This document shows, piece by piece, positions 16,995 through 26,174 of a stretch of DNA of 64,000 bases; position 1 is the stretch's first letter, and every line of letters begins with the position of its first letter. A program made the position numbers and the translations under genes. The notes under the pieces are model-generated. The model ran no database searches. It was not told the origin of the DNA and worked only from the letters and a program-made list of their open reading frames with translations. Where the stretch lies: positions 48,227 through 112,226 of the forward strand of contig DASXZY010000077.1 of NCBI GenBank assembly GCA_036501625.1, written 5' to 3'. Source of the DNA: Palsa-1400 sp036501625. Its GTDB lineage: Bacteria; Verrucomicrobiota; Verrucomicrobiia; Limisphaerales; Palsa-1400.

Positions 16995-18761
16995 TTACTT
17001 TGGCTCCCGGCCGCGGGCCAGGTGTTCTTTGTCAAGTGTATAAGATACGAAGGCCAGGCACATCTCGTCGGTCGTTTGCTCGCCCCATCGGACGATCTTG
17101 GGCGGGTTGTTCGGGTTCAGCGGATTGGCCGCCGAGTTGTCGTAATGCGCCTCCATATCCAGGCGCGAGCCAGCCGGCAAATGCAGCGGCTGGGCGAACT
17201 CGTAGGACGTCTGCCAGTTGAAATCCCAGTTGCTCACATGCACCAGCGGCAGCAGCGTGCCATCCGGCAGAGTGGCCGTGACTTTCATGTCGCGGCCGAG
17301 CAGGTGCATGTGCGGCGTGACGCGGTAGGCCGTCACGTCCTCGGTTACAGGCAGGCTGGCATGGACGACATAGTCGGAATCGCCGGGCGGGATGCGCAAG
17401 AGCGGATGGACGACCATCTTGGCGCGGATTCGTTTGTCCACCGGCCCTTTGGCGAAATAAAGCCCGACCTTCGTGCGGTCGGTTTCCGGTTTGCCTGAGC
17501 GGTGATAATGGACTTGCACGACCAGGTCGGCATCCTGCGGCACCATGCGGCCGATGCCCTCCGGCAGAAGGCTGGGGAAATTGCCTGGCGCCCATCCGCC
17601 GATCATGCCGCTGGAGCGAAAGCCCACGCCGCCGAAGGAAGTGTAGCCCGGGCCGGGATCGCGCGCGTCCAATGCGCGGGCCGCGCCAGTGGTGTCATAA
17701 TGAACGATGACGTGGTGAACCACCTTGCGGTTGCCAGGCCGGATTTCCATCGCGCGAACGTAGTGGCCCTCCGTGAACTTCGTCGGGATGACAAAGCAGC
17801 GGTAAATGTCCGGGCCTTCCGCATCAAGATGATAATCTTCATCCGGCTCCAGCACGGCATCCGGCTCGCCCAGCGTCCAGCCATCCGCGAACTTGGGAGC
17901 CTCCGGCAAATCCGCCTTGCTGCCCTCAGCCGCGCCCGATTGAGCCCAATCCTGGATGAGCGCGATTTGTTCGGGCGGCAAGTGGCGGTCGTTGGCAAAT
18001 TCACCGAAGCCGGCCTCGGCCTTCCACGGCGGCATGATGCGCTCGGAGGTGACGCGCGCGATCTGTTTGGCCCGCTTGCCGGCATCGCCGAACGTCAACA
18101 ATGAAAAGGGTGCGACTTCCCCGGTTCGGTGGCAAACCGCGCAGTTCTTGTAAAGAATCGGGGCGATGTCCTTGTCAAATGTAGGAGCAGCGACGGCGGC
18201 GGCTGAGGTTGAGATCAAACAGCCCATGGCCGGCTGCCCCGCGGAGACCGGCCGCCCGGCCGCGATGGCATTGAGGGCGTCCCGCAAATCATGGACGGTG
18301 GCCTCAGCGCGGCGCTGATTGAGGCTGGCGTAAAGGTTGTCGATGCGCCCCCGCCAAATCGCGCGGCCGCCCTTGACATACACGACCGCCTCGGGCGCGA
18401 CCGTCGCGTTGGCCAGCCGGACCAGGCGATGGCGCGGGTCCAGCAGGACGGGCGCATGAAGATCGTATTGACGCGCGTGAGTCCTGGCGGCTTCCGGCGT
18501 CAGGTCAGGGTCCACCTGCACGATGTAGAAGGAGAAGTTGGTGTAATCGGCGCTGAGGCGGTTGATCTCCGGCGCGTAGCTATTGCAGATGGGGCAATCG
18601 TGCCAGTAGAAGAGAAGCACCGAACCGGCTTTGCCGCCCGGCTCCAGTGGATGGCGGACGGCGCCGGATAAATCCGAGCACTCGACCGGCCCGGATTCGG
18701 CGCGCCCCATTCCGGCGGACATCAATAATAAAAATGAGCAGACAATAGAGGCAGTTTTCAT
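16995..18761 (-). CDS. Secreted redoxin / cytochrome c / copper monooxygenase fusion
   Basis: A 588-residue exported protein with three parts: a thioredoxin-like redoxin domain (residues about 25-165) with the redox pair CPIC; a one-heme cytochrome c segment with CAVCH near residue 210; and a C-terminal two-domain copper type II ascorbate-dependent monooxygenase-like region. The copper ligands expected in the latter are visible as VVHHVIVH, VQVHYH and PHMHLLGRDM, followed by a Met-containing MEAHYDNS segment. The protein therefore could move electrons from heme c to copper sites, but the oxidised substrate is unknown. Its start overlaps the stop of the subtilase gene by four bases. Such fusions occur in Verrucomicrobia, Planctomycetes and Acidobacteria. 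Confidence 0.87.
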   Translation of the reverse strand: MKTASIVCSFLLLMSAGMGRAESGPVECSDLSGAVRHPLEPGGKAGSVLLFYWHDCPICNSYAPEINRLSADYTNFSFYIVQVDPDLTPEAARTHARQYDLHAPVLLDPRHRLVRLANATVAPEAVVYVKGGRAIWRGRIDNLYASLNQRRAEATVHDLRDALNAIAAGRPVSAGQPAMGCLISTSAAAVAAPTFDKDIAPILYKNCAVCHRTGEVAPFSLLTFGDAGKRAKQIARVTSERIMPPWKAEAGFGEFANDRHLPPEQIALIQDWAQSGAAEGSKADLPEAPKFADGWTLGEPDAVLEPDEDYHLDAEGPDIYRCFVIPTKFTEGHYVRAMEIRPGNRKVVHHVIVHYDTTGAARALDARDPGPGYTSFGGVGFRSSGMIGGWAPGNFPSLLPEGIGRMVPQDADLVVQVHYHRSGKPETDRTKVGLYFAKGPVDKRIRAKMVVHPLLRIPPGDSDYVVHASLPVTEDVTAYRVTPHMHLLGRDMKVTATLPDGTLLPLVHVSNWDFNWQTSYEFAQPLHLPAGSRLDMEAHYDNSAANPLNPNNPPKIVRWGEQTTDEMCLAFVSYTLDKEHLARGREPK

Positions 18762-21700
18762 GGAGGAACCAGGATTAATCGGTAGTATTTTTGGCCTGTT
18801 CGCGACACGGCGTCGGTCACGCTTATTGTGGAATTGGCGGCCGCCAGAACATTCCCGGAGGAAACCCAGGGGCGGCTGAGATCGGCGGTGGTTTGCAATT
18901 GGTAGGAGCGGCCCGGAAGGGCGCTGGCTGTCAATGATATTATCCCGCTGCTCGCGGCCGCCCCGGTGAAGGAGGGGCGTGGCGTGGAGGCGAAGCTCAA
19001 CTCGAAAATCACGCCGCCGCCGTAGCCGCCCTCAAACGTTGTCCCATAAAAGTTTCCGTCATCGCCGCGCACCAGGGGCGCGTAGGGATTTATGCCGGTC
19101 AAGCCATCGAAGTGAGCGACAATGTTAAACGCGCCGCCGGGCGAGATTTCATAGACAACGCCGTCCTGGTCATTGGCGCCTCCGTATTCCGACAGCCCAT
19201 AGAGATTGCCGTCGCGCCCCGGCAGCAAAGCGGAGTAGGGGTGGGAACCATCAGGCCCGTTGAAGGCATGGAGCGGCTGAAAGGAGCCATTGGTTGTGAA
19301 GCTGAAGACCGTGCCGAGGCGCGGAACACCGCCGTAGTAAGTTTGCCCGTACAATGTGCCGTCCATGCCCTGCACAAGATTGCCGGAGGGCGACGATCCG
19401 TTGGTGTCCGAGAAGGAGAACAGGTTGGTGAACGCGCCGCTGGGAGAAAGGCGAAAGATGGCGCCGTCATTGTTCGCTCCGCCGTAACTCGCGGTGCCGT
19501 AAAAATTGCCATCGCCGGCCAAGACAAGCCCGCCATAGGGGCCGCCGCCATCCGTGAAGCCAAAAGTGTGAATGACATTGTAATTTCCGGAAGAGTCAAC
19601 CGAATAGATAACGCCATAATCAGCCCCCATGCCGCCGGCGTAGGCTGTGCCGTAAAAAATCTGGTTCGGCCCTTCCACCAGCGTTGCGTGGGGATACGCG
19701 CCATCGGAGCCGCCGGTGAAGCTGTGGAGCGGAGTCAATCCGCCGCCCGGGGTGAAGCTGAAAATCGTGCCGTACCCGGAATCACCGCCATCGCTCGTTG
19801 TGCCGTAAAGATTGCCATCGCTTCCCATAATCATTGGAACAAAGGGATTGGCCCCATCGACGCCATTCGTGAACGAGTATAGCACCGTGAAAGTCTGGGT
19901 TGAGGGCGTGAATTCATAAATGCCGCCATCGCCGTTGGTTCCGCCGTATTGCTGGACGCCGTAAAGGTTTCCCAACCCGTCCGGAGTCAGGCCAGCCGGG
20001 CCGCTGCCATCCAATTCTTCGGTGAACGTGTAAAGATTGGTCAGCGTGACGCCGGGAGTCAGGGCCGGATCCGATACGATTGACAAATCGCACGCGGCGG
20101 ACGCGATGCCATCGGCATTGCTGACGGTGAAGGCATAAGCGCCGCCTTGCGAGGGCGCGAGATTGTTCAAAATCAAATCGGCCGTGCTGGAGCCGGAGAC
20201 GAACGCGCTGTCAGTTAGATTTGTGTTGAAGAATTTCCATTGGAAGGCCATTGGCTGCGCGCCCGAGGCGGCCACACTGAGCGTGACGGTTCCGCCAATG
20301 CGGCCTGTTGCGGTGTCGGTGCGCGCGACGATGACCGGCGGCCCTGTATTCGACAAGGCCGTTGAGACCGCCAGATTAAGGTTCGGCAGCGGGCCAATGT
20401 TCTCGAAGGAAGTGTAAGCGCCGCCCGTCTGGGGCGTCCCGGTGTTGCGCAAGAGCGTTTTGATTCGGTCCGAGGAAAGCAACTGGCCGGTGGCATTTTC
20501 ATAAATGGACTGCAAGAGCGCCGCTTCGCCGACGACAATCGGAGCGGCCCCGGACGTGCCTCCGAACGTGGCTGTATAGAATAAATTTGGCCCTTCCGCG
20601 CTGTAAAGATCGCCGTAGCCGGTGGTGACAATGTTCTCGCCCCATCCCTGCATGTCCAGGCGCGAGCCGTAATTGGAGTAGTTCAGGCGCGAGCTTTCGG
20701 TGGAGCTTCCGTTGTAGGAAGCGCCCGCGCCGACGAGGATGGCGCCGGAATTATTTTGCGGCAGGAAAGGCCAATGCCCGCCGTTGCCCGTGCTGTAGAT
20801 CGGATCGTCAAGATTTTGCCCGCCATTGCCGGCCGTTTCGATGACGACGATTCCCAAGCCAGCGGCCATGACAATGCGGTCATAATAAGGCTCGAACCAT
20901 TCGATCGGAATCAGGCTGTACTCGCCGCCGAGATCTTCGACATCCTGTGGAGTGTTGGGGCCGTCGAGCTGCTGCTCTATCAACATAATATCGCCCTCGC
21001 GCAACTGGCTGGCGGCGGTGGTGATGCCGCGCCCCGCGTCGTATCCAGATGAGTAATTCGCGCCCGCAAAGTAGAACGCATCCGCGCCATAGGCGATGCC
21101 GGCCGTTCCCCAGCCGTTGGCTAGCGCGCCGATTTCGCCGATGGTGGCGGTGCCATGATTATCATCGTTGAAAGGATCGACGGCGTCGGAATCCAGGTTG
21201 ACGACGGCGGGCAAATCCTGATGGCTGGGATTGTAGGAATATTCGACATCGCCCACCCACACGCTTGCGCCGAAGACTCCGTAATTGGTCCATGCGTCAA
21301 ATATGGAGCCGCCAATGGGGGCCGTCTCGCAGTGCAATTGCGCCGGCGTAAAATCCGGCGGCAGCGGGGCAGGCGCGCAACGCGGCACGGGCTGCGCCAG
21401 ATCGACGATGTCCAACTGGTTCAAGCTGTCAATTACAGCGGCGGCGTCCAGGCCGGGCGGCAGCGCAAGATAAAACTGGAGATTCAAATCGGGCAGCGTG
21501 CGTCCGAGCCTCTGTTCGGCCCGCTGGCGCATCTGGTCGATGGTGTCTTCCGGCACGGCGTCGGCCCGCTGCCATGTCCCGGCGGACAGCGAGTCAAACA
21601 AAGATCGGGAGGCGGCAAAAAGCCGGGCATTTGTGCTGACAAGAGTGTTGCCGCGCAGGCGGACGTCCAAGCCATCGCGGAACGTGACCGCGACGCGGCG

Positions 21701-21853
21701 CGGGTCCTGGCCAGGCCGGAGGAGGGTTTTGGCCGGCTTGCGGGAATGGGTCTCAGCCGCATGCGCGGGAGTGGCAGCCATCCATCCCCACGCCGCCAGG
21801 AGGCACAGAAGACGGGAAACATGGAAGCGATCAGCCATGTGAAAGTTGTACAT
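18758..21853 (-). CDS. Subtilisin-like (S8) protease with Ig-like and GloVer repeats
   Basis: A 1031-residue secreted serine peptidase. The S8 triad is visible as Asp202 (VGDVEYS), His233 (DDNHGTA) and Ser434 (GGTSGAAP), with the oxyanion Asn in AAGNGG near 343. An Ig-like domain follows (about 505-595), then repeats of the GloVer type (DGNLYGTT..GG...G.IF.....G) to about residue 960, predicted as a propeller, and a C-terminal beta module of about 60 residues that Verrucomicrobia often place at the end of exported proteins. The true start may be the second ATG at 21838, which directly begins the signal peptide. It is coupled to the redoxin/copper protein gene, suggesting a joint extracellular role. 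Confidence 0.88.
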   Translation of the reverse strand: MYNFHMADRFHVSRLLCLLAAWGWMAATPAHAAETHSRKPAKTLLRPGQDPRRVAVTFRDGLDVRLRGNTLVSTNARLFAASRSLFDSLSAGTWQRADAVPEDTIDQMRQRAEQRLGRTLPDLNLQFYLALPPGLDAAAVIDSLNQLDIVDLAQPVPRCAPAPLPPDFTPAQLHCETAPIGGSIFDAWTNYGVFGASVWVGDVEYSYNPSHQDLPAVVNLDSDAVDPFNDDNHGTATIGEIGALANGWGTAGIAYGADAFYFAGANYSSGYDAGRGITTAASQLREGDIMLIEQQLDGPNTPQDVEDLGGEYSLIPIEWFEPYYDRIVMAAGLGIVVIETAGNGGQNLDDPIYSTGNGGHWPFLPQNNSGAILVGAGASYNGSSTESSRLNYSNYGSRLDMQGWGENIVTTGYGDLYSAEGPNLFYTATFGGTSGAAPIVVGEAALLQSIYENATGQLLSSDRIKTLLRNTGTPQTGGAYTSFENIGPLPNLNLAVSTALSNTGPPVIVARTDTATGRIGGTVTLSVAASGAQPMAFQWKFFNTNLTDSAFVSGSSTADLILNNLAPSQGGAYAFTVSNADGIASAACDLSIVSDPALTPGVTLTNLYTFTEELDGSGPAGLTPDGLGNLYGVQQYGGTNGDGGIYEFTPSTQTFTVLYSFTNGVDGANPFVPMIMGSDGNLYGTTSDGGDSGYGTIFSFTPGGGLTPLHSFTGGSDGAYPHATLVEGPNQIFYGTAYAGGMGADYGVIYSVDSSGNYNVIHTFGFTDGGGPYGGLVLAGDGNFYGTASYGGANNDGAIFRLSPSGAFTNLFSFSDTNGSSPSGNLVQGMDGTLYGQTYYGGVPRLGTVFSFTTNGSFQPLHAFNGPDGSHPYSALLPGRDGNLYGLSEYGGANDQDGVVYEISPGGAFNIVAHFDGLTGINPYAPLVRGDDGNFYGTTFEGGYGGGVIFELSFASTPRPSFTGAAASSGIISLTASALPGRSYQLQTTADLSRPWVSSGNVLAAANSTISVTDAVSRTGQKYYRLILVPP

Positions 21854-21876
21854 GACGGCCGTAAAACGTCAAGGTT

Positions 21877-23415
21877 TCAACCGAACTTGATTCCCTGGGC
21901 GAGGGGAAGCTGGCCGGAATAGTTGACTGTCACGGTCTGGCGGCGCATGTAGTTTTTCCAGGCGTCGCTGCCGCTTTCACGGCCCCCGCCGGTTTCCTTC
22001 TCGCCGCCAAAGGCGCCGCCGATTTCCGCGCCGCTGGTGCCGATGTTGACGTTGGCGATGCCGCAATCGCTGCCTTTGCTTGACAAGAAAAGCTCCGCTT
22101 CGCGCAGGTCGTTCGTGAAAATGGCGGAGCTTAATCCCTGTGGAACGGCGTTGTGCCGGGCGATGGCCTCCTCCAGGTTTTCATATGCGGTTAAATATAG
22201 GATAGGCGCGAAAGTCTCTTCCCGCACTACTTGGGAATGCGGCCCGGCCTGGGCCAGGCACGGCTCCACGTAGCCGCCGCCGGGATATTTCGAGCCGGCA
22301 AGCGGGCGTCCGCCGCAGAGAATTTTCCCGCCTTCTTCGGCCAGCCGGCGAAGGGCGTCCTGCATGGATTTGACAGCGGAGGTTGAAATGAGCGGCCCCA
22401 TCAACGTGCCCGGCTCCAGCGGGTTGCCGATGCGCACTTGGCGGTAGGCGGCGAGCAGGCGGTTCGTAAGCTGCTTTTCCAGCGACCGATGCACGAAAAT
22501 CCGGCGGGTGGTTGTGCAACGCTGGCCGGCGGTGCCGACCGAGCCAAATAGGATGGCCCGCGCGGCCAGTTCCAAGTCCGCCGAGGCAGCGACGATGATG
22601 CCGTTGTTGCCTCCCAGTTCGAGCAGCACGCGGCCGAGGCGTCGCTGGACTTTTTCGCCGACGTCCCGGCCCATGGCCGTCGAGCCGGTTGCGGAAATGA
22701 GGGGCAGCCGGCGGTCGAGGGCCATTTTTTCGCCGGCGTCGCGCCCGCCGATGACCAGGCTGAACAGGGCCGGGTCCGCGCCTTGCTCGCGGCAAACGCT
22801 TTCGGCGATTTTGATGGCAGCGATGGCGCACAACGGAGTCTGGGGGGAAGGCTTCCAAAGAGTGGCGCCGCCGCAAACGATGGCCAGCGCGCTGTTCCAG
22901 GCCCAGACAGCCACGGGGAAATTGAACGCCGAAATGATGCCGATGACGCCCAGCGGATGCCATTGTTCGGACATGCGATGGCCGGGCCGCTCGGAGGGCA
23001 TGGTCAAACCGTATAGTTGACGCGAAAGGCCGACCGCGAAATCGCAGATGTCGATCATCTCCTGCACTTCGCCTTCCCCCTCGGCCAGGATTTTGCCCGA
23101 TTCCAAAGTGACGAGCTGGCCGAGGTCCGATTTGGCGGCGCGCAACGCGTTGCCGAATTGGCGGATGAGTTCGCCGCGCTTGGGCGCGGGCACGGATCGC
23201 CACGCGGTGAAGGCGGCTCCGGCGCGCGTGATGGCGCGCTCGTAATCGGCGGCGCCCGCCGTGCGAACGGACGCAAGCACATGGCCGTCGATCGGGGAAA
23301 CGCTTTTCAACTCCGGGCCGGAGCCGGACCATTCGCCATCGAAGACACCAGGATTGCTGGCGCGCAGGCCGAGCTTTTTTAAAATGGCGGACGCGGAGGG
23401 GATTTTATTTTTCAT
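21877..23415 (-). CDS. Alpha-aminoadipic semialdehyde dehydrogenase (ALDH7 type)
   Basis: NAD-dependent aldehyde dehydrogenase of the ALDH7 (antiquitin) family, 512 residues. Catalytic features are LELGGNN with the general base Glu, and AGQRCTTTRR with the nucleophile Cys. The C-terminal signature VNIGTSGAEIGGAFGGEKE and GRESGSDAWKNYMRR is nearly diagnostic of ALDH7, which oxidises alpha-aminoadipic semialdehyde (or its cyclic form piperideine-6-carboxylate) to alpha-aminoadipate. It lies six bases after the lysine 6-aminotransferase gene, whose product is exactly this semialdehyde, so the substrate assignment is strong. The gene is sometimes called pcd or amaB in other organisms. Confidence 0.93.
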   Translation of the reverse strand: MKNKIPSASAILKKLGLRASNPGVFDGEWSGSGPELKSVSPIDGHVLASVRTAGAADYERAITRAGAAFTAWRSVPAPKRGELIRQFGNALRAAKSDLGQLVTLESGKILAEGEGEVQEMIDICDFAVGLSRQLYGLTMPSERPGHRMSEQWHPLGVIGIISAFNFPVAVWAWNSALAIVCGGATLWKPSPQTPLCAIAAIKIAESVCREQGADPALFSLVIGGRDAGEKMALDRRLPLISATGSTAMGRDVGEKVQRRLGRVLLELGGNNGIIVAASADLELAARAILFGSVGTAGQRCTTTRRIFVHRSLEKQLTNRLLAAYRQVRIGNPLEPGTLMGPLISTSAVKSMQDALRRLAEEGGKILCGGRPLAGSKYPGGGYVEPCLAQAGPHSQVVREETFAPILYLTAYENLEEAIARHNAVPQGLSSAIFTNDLREAELFLSSKGSDCGIANVNIGTSGAEIGGAFGGEKETGGGRESGSDAWKNYMRRQTVTVNYSGQLPLAQGIKFG

Positions 23416-23421
23416 GGCAAA

Positions 23422-24810
23422 CTAAAGCGCCAATTTGCCGGCTTCGCTTGCGATCATGGCCAGCGCGGCATGGACATCTTCATCGTTGACGTCCAGGGCG
23501 GGGCGAAGGCGGATCGAGCGTTCACCGCAGCGCAAAACGAGCAGGCCCAACTCGTAGGCGCCATTCCAAAACTGGTCGCGCATCTGGCCATTGGGCAAAT
23601 CAAAAGCCAGGAGCAATCCGCGCCCGCGCACGGCCGTCATGGCGGGATGCTTTTTGGCGATGCGGCCCAACCCGTCAAGCAAACGAACGCCTTGCACTTG
23701 GGCATTTTCAACCAGCCTCTCGCGCTCGATGATGCGCAGGAAATGGGTGGAGCGGACAAAATCGCAAAAATTGGCGCCCCAGGTGGAATTGATGCGGCTG
23801 GGCAAACGGAAGACGTTATCTTTGACTTCATCCAGGCGCGGCCCGGCCATGACACCGCAAACCTGCGCCTTTTTGCCGAAGACGAGCAGATCAGGCAGCG
23901 TCTTGAAATGCTGGCAGCACCAATTCCGGCCGGTCACGCCCATGCCGGCCTGCACTTCGTCGAAGATCAGAAGGACATCGTTGTCATTGCAGATTCGCCG
24001 GAGCAGGCGGAGCCATTCGCCGCGAAAATGATTGTCGCCGCCCTCGCCCTGGATGGTTTCAATGATAATCGCGGCGATGTCCTGGCCGCGTTCGGCAAGG
24101 AGGCCGCGGATTTGGCTCTCGGCCAATTTTTCTCGTTCGCTGACATCGGCAGCGCGCTCGCTTTTAGGCAGGGAAAAATTGATGAACGGGGCGCTGACGC
24201 GGGGCCAGGGAAACTTGGCGAAAAGATCGGTCTTGCGCGGGTCGGTGTTGGTCAGGCTCATCGTGTAACCGCTCCGGCCGTGGAAGGCATGCTCAAAGTG
24301 CAGAATTTCCGTGCCGCGTTCGCCGCGCCCGGCCGCCATGTTTTTGCGCACTTTCCAATCCATGGCGGCTTTGAGCGCGTTTTCGACGGCTAGCGCGCCG
24401 CCATCGATGAAGAAGTAGCGCTCCAGCGGCGGCAGGCCCATGACGCGCGCGAACGTCTCGACAAACGTGGCGTAAGCGACTGAATAAACGTCGGAATTGG
24501 CGACCTTGACCTTGGCGGCCGCGAGCAAATCGGCCTGCACATCCGGGCGGTCAAAATAGGGATGATTAAAGCCGACGGGCATTGAGGCGAAAAACGCGTA
24601 GAAATCAATGAAGCTGCGGCCTGTGGCGGCATCGACGAGAATGGAGCCGCGGCTTTTCTCCAGATCGATGACCACTTTCAAGCCATCTACAAGAAGATGC
24701 TTTTCGAGGGAAGAAACAACGTCTTGCGCGGGTACTGACGGGACATAGGACGGCCGCGCGGCCGGTTTTTTCCGGCTGGACACTTCACGGGCTGGCCGAA
24801 CTGCGTGCAT
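23422..24810 (-). CDS. lat: L-lysine 6-transaminase
   Basis: PLP-dependent class III aminotransferase, 462 residues, transferring the epsilon-amino group of lysine to 2-oxoglutarate. It shows the family-typical IDFYAFFASMPVGFNHP segment, ALKAAMDWKVRKN, the FDEVQAGMGVTGRNW metal/PLP region and the PLP lysine in FGKKAQVCG, a motif specific to lysine 6-aminotransferases of the Lat type. The ATG at 24810 is taken as start rather than the in-frame TTG two codons earlier. Together with the ALDH7 gene downstream it forms a two-step lysine-to-aminoadipate pathway, useful for growth on lysine or for making alpha-aminoadipate. No strong regulatory site is visible upstream. Confidence 0.92.
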   Translation of the reverse strand: MHAVRPAREVSSRKKPAARPSYVPSVPAQDVVSSLEKHLLVDGLKVVIDLEKSRGSILVDAATGRSFIDFYAFFASMPVGFNHPYFDRPDVQADLLAAAKVKVANSDVYSVAYATFVETFARVMGLPPLERYFFIDGGALAVENALKAAMDWKVRKNMAAGRGERGTEILHFEHAFHGRSGYTMSLTNTDPRKTDLFAKFPWPRVSAPFINFSLPKSERAADVSEREKLAESQIRGLLAERGQDIAAIIIETIQGEGGDNHFRGEWLRLLRRICNDNDVLLIFDEVQAGMGVTGRNWCCQHFKTLPDLLVFGKKAQVCGVMAGPRLDEVKDNVFRLPSRINSTWGANFCDFVRSTHFLRIIERERLVENAQVQGVRLLDGLGRIAKKHPAMTAVRGRGLLLAFDLPNGQMRDQFWNGAYELGLLVLRCGERSIRLRPALDVNDEDVHAALAMIASEAGKLAL

Positions 24811-25182
24811 AAACAATCAATAGACCAACGCAGCATAGATTAGGCATGGGAGATCGTCCACGGATTTTTGGAAGGGCACGCCATTGAAAAACCGCTAAAA
24901 TAACGCAATCCACCGCGATTAATCGTGTTTGGCCGCGCACTGCCGGAACCTAAAAAATCTCTGAAAGTCCATACTCCGCCGGGCGCGGCGCGCGGGTGGA
25001 TTAACCGGGTGAGCGAAGGAGTCAGCCGCCCAGCCGGCAGGCGCCCGCATTCCCCGGCGCCGCCCTATTTTCGCGTTGTCGGTGATTAGTGCTTGCGCCC
25101 AATGGGGCGGTTGCTACAGTTCTGTCACTCGCGGCGCTTCTAATGGTTCTTTGGCGTGCCGAGACGTTGAAATTTTGAATTT
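24811..25182. other. Intergenic region between divergent lat and prs
   Basis: About 370 bases. It is GC-rich between 24975 and 25070 with several overlapping inverted repeats. A weak promoter-like pair for prs is TTGCGC (25093-25098), 16 bases, TACAGT (25115-25120). I looked for lysine, cobalamin and PRPP riboswitch signatures and saw no convincing one. Confidence 0.4.
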
Positions 25183-26127
25183 GTGAAGATTTTTTCCGGC
25201 ACTTCCAATCGTTTGCTGGCTCAGAGTATCGCCTCTTCCATCAACATGGAATTGGGCAAATGCACCGTCTCCTCCTTTCCCGACGGCGAGACGTTCGTCA
25301 AGATCGAGGAAAATGTCCGGGGCGAGGATGTTTTTATCGTCCAATCAACTTGCCCGCCGACCAACCACCACTTGATGGAGTTGTTCATCTTGATGGACGC
25401 GGTGCGCCGGGCCAGCGCGTCGCGCATCACGGCGGTGCTGCCATTTTATGGTTACGCACGGCAGGACCGCAAAGACCAGCCGCGCGTGCCCATCACAGCC
25501 AAATTAGTCGCGAACCTGCTGGTGGCGGCGGGGGCCAGCCGCGTGCTCACGATGGACTTGCACGCCCAGCAGATTCAGGGCTTTTTCGACATCCCAGTGG
25601 ATCATCTATATGCGGCGCCGGTCATGTACGAATACTTGAAGGGCATGAAGCTGTCCGATTTGGTGGTGGTCAGCCCGGATGTCGGCGGATTGAAAATGGC
25701 GCACGCCTATTCGCAAGTGCTGGAGGCCGGCCTGGCCATTGTGGCCAAACGGCGCAAGAGCGCCACGGAGATCGAGGCGATGGCAGTCATCGGAGACATC
25801 CGCGGGCGGAACGTTTTGCTGGTGGATGACTTGACGGAAACCGCCGGCACACTGGTCAATGCCGCGGTGCTGTTGAAGAAAAAGGGAGCCAAGCGAATTA
25901 TCGCCTGCGTCTCCCACGCGCTCCTCAACGATTTGGGCGTGCAAAGGCTGCGAAAATCAAATATTGACGAATTGGTAACTACTGATACCGTCCTACGCCC
26001 TGTCATTGACGGGGTGAAGATCACGACACTTTCGGTGGCCCCGCTATTGGGCGAGGCGATCAAGCGGATCAATTGCAATTCGTCGATCACGTCGCTCTTT
26101 GAGTTCAAGGGCGGGCGCACCAGTTAA
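25183..26127 (+). CDS. prs: Ribose-phosphate pyrophosphokinase
   Basis: Makes PRPP from ribose 5-phosphate and ATP for nucleotide, His and Trp synthesis. 314 residues, the standard length of class I enzymes. The start is GTG at 25183, giving MKIFSGTSNR, the normal beginning. Motifs include PFYGYARQDRK (flexible loop), MDLHAQQIQGFF and the PRPP-binding loop VLLVDDLTETAGT. It leads a housekeeping cluster with rplY, pth, rpsF, ssb, rplI, ftsH and rpe; prs next to the L25 gene and pth is a common bacterial order. Confidence 0.97.
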   Translation: MKIFSGTSNRLLAQSIASSINMELGKCTVSSFPDGETFVKIEENVRGEDVFIVQSTCPPTNHHLMELFILMDAVRRASASRITAVLPFYGYARQDRKDQPRVPITAKLVANLLVAAGASRVLTMDLHAQQIQGFFDIPVDHLYAAPVMYEYLKGMKLSDLVVVSPDVGGLKMAHAYSQVLEAGLAIVAKRRKSATEIEAMAVIGDIRGRNVLLVDDLTETAGTLVNAAVLLKKKGAKRIIACVSHALLNDLGVQRLRKSNIDELVTTDTVLRPVIDGVKITTLSVAPLLGEAIKRINCNSSITSLFEFKGGRTS

Positions 26128-26174
26128 GCTGGCGCGGGACGGAATGAGTGTGTATAGGTGAAAGGTAATTAAAA

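Noticed and set aside
24961..25070. GAAAGTCC element resembling the RNase P RNA core, and lysine or cobalamin riboswitch search
   Set aside because: The rest of the RNase P core and 3' strand are missing and riboswitch boxes do not match.
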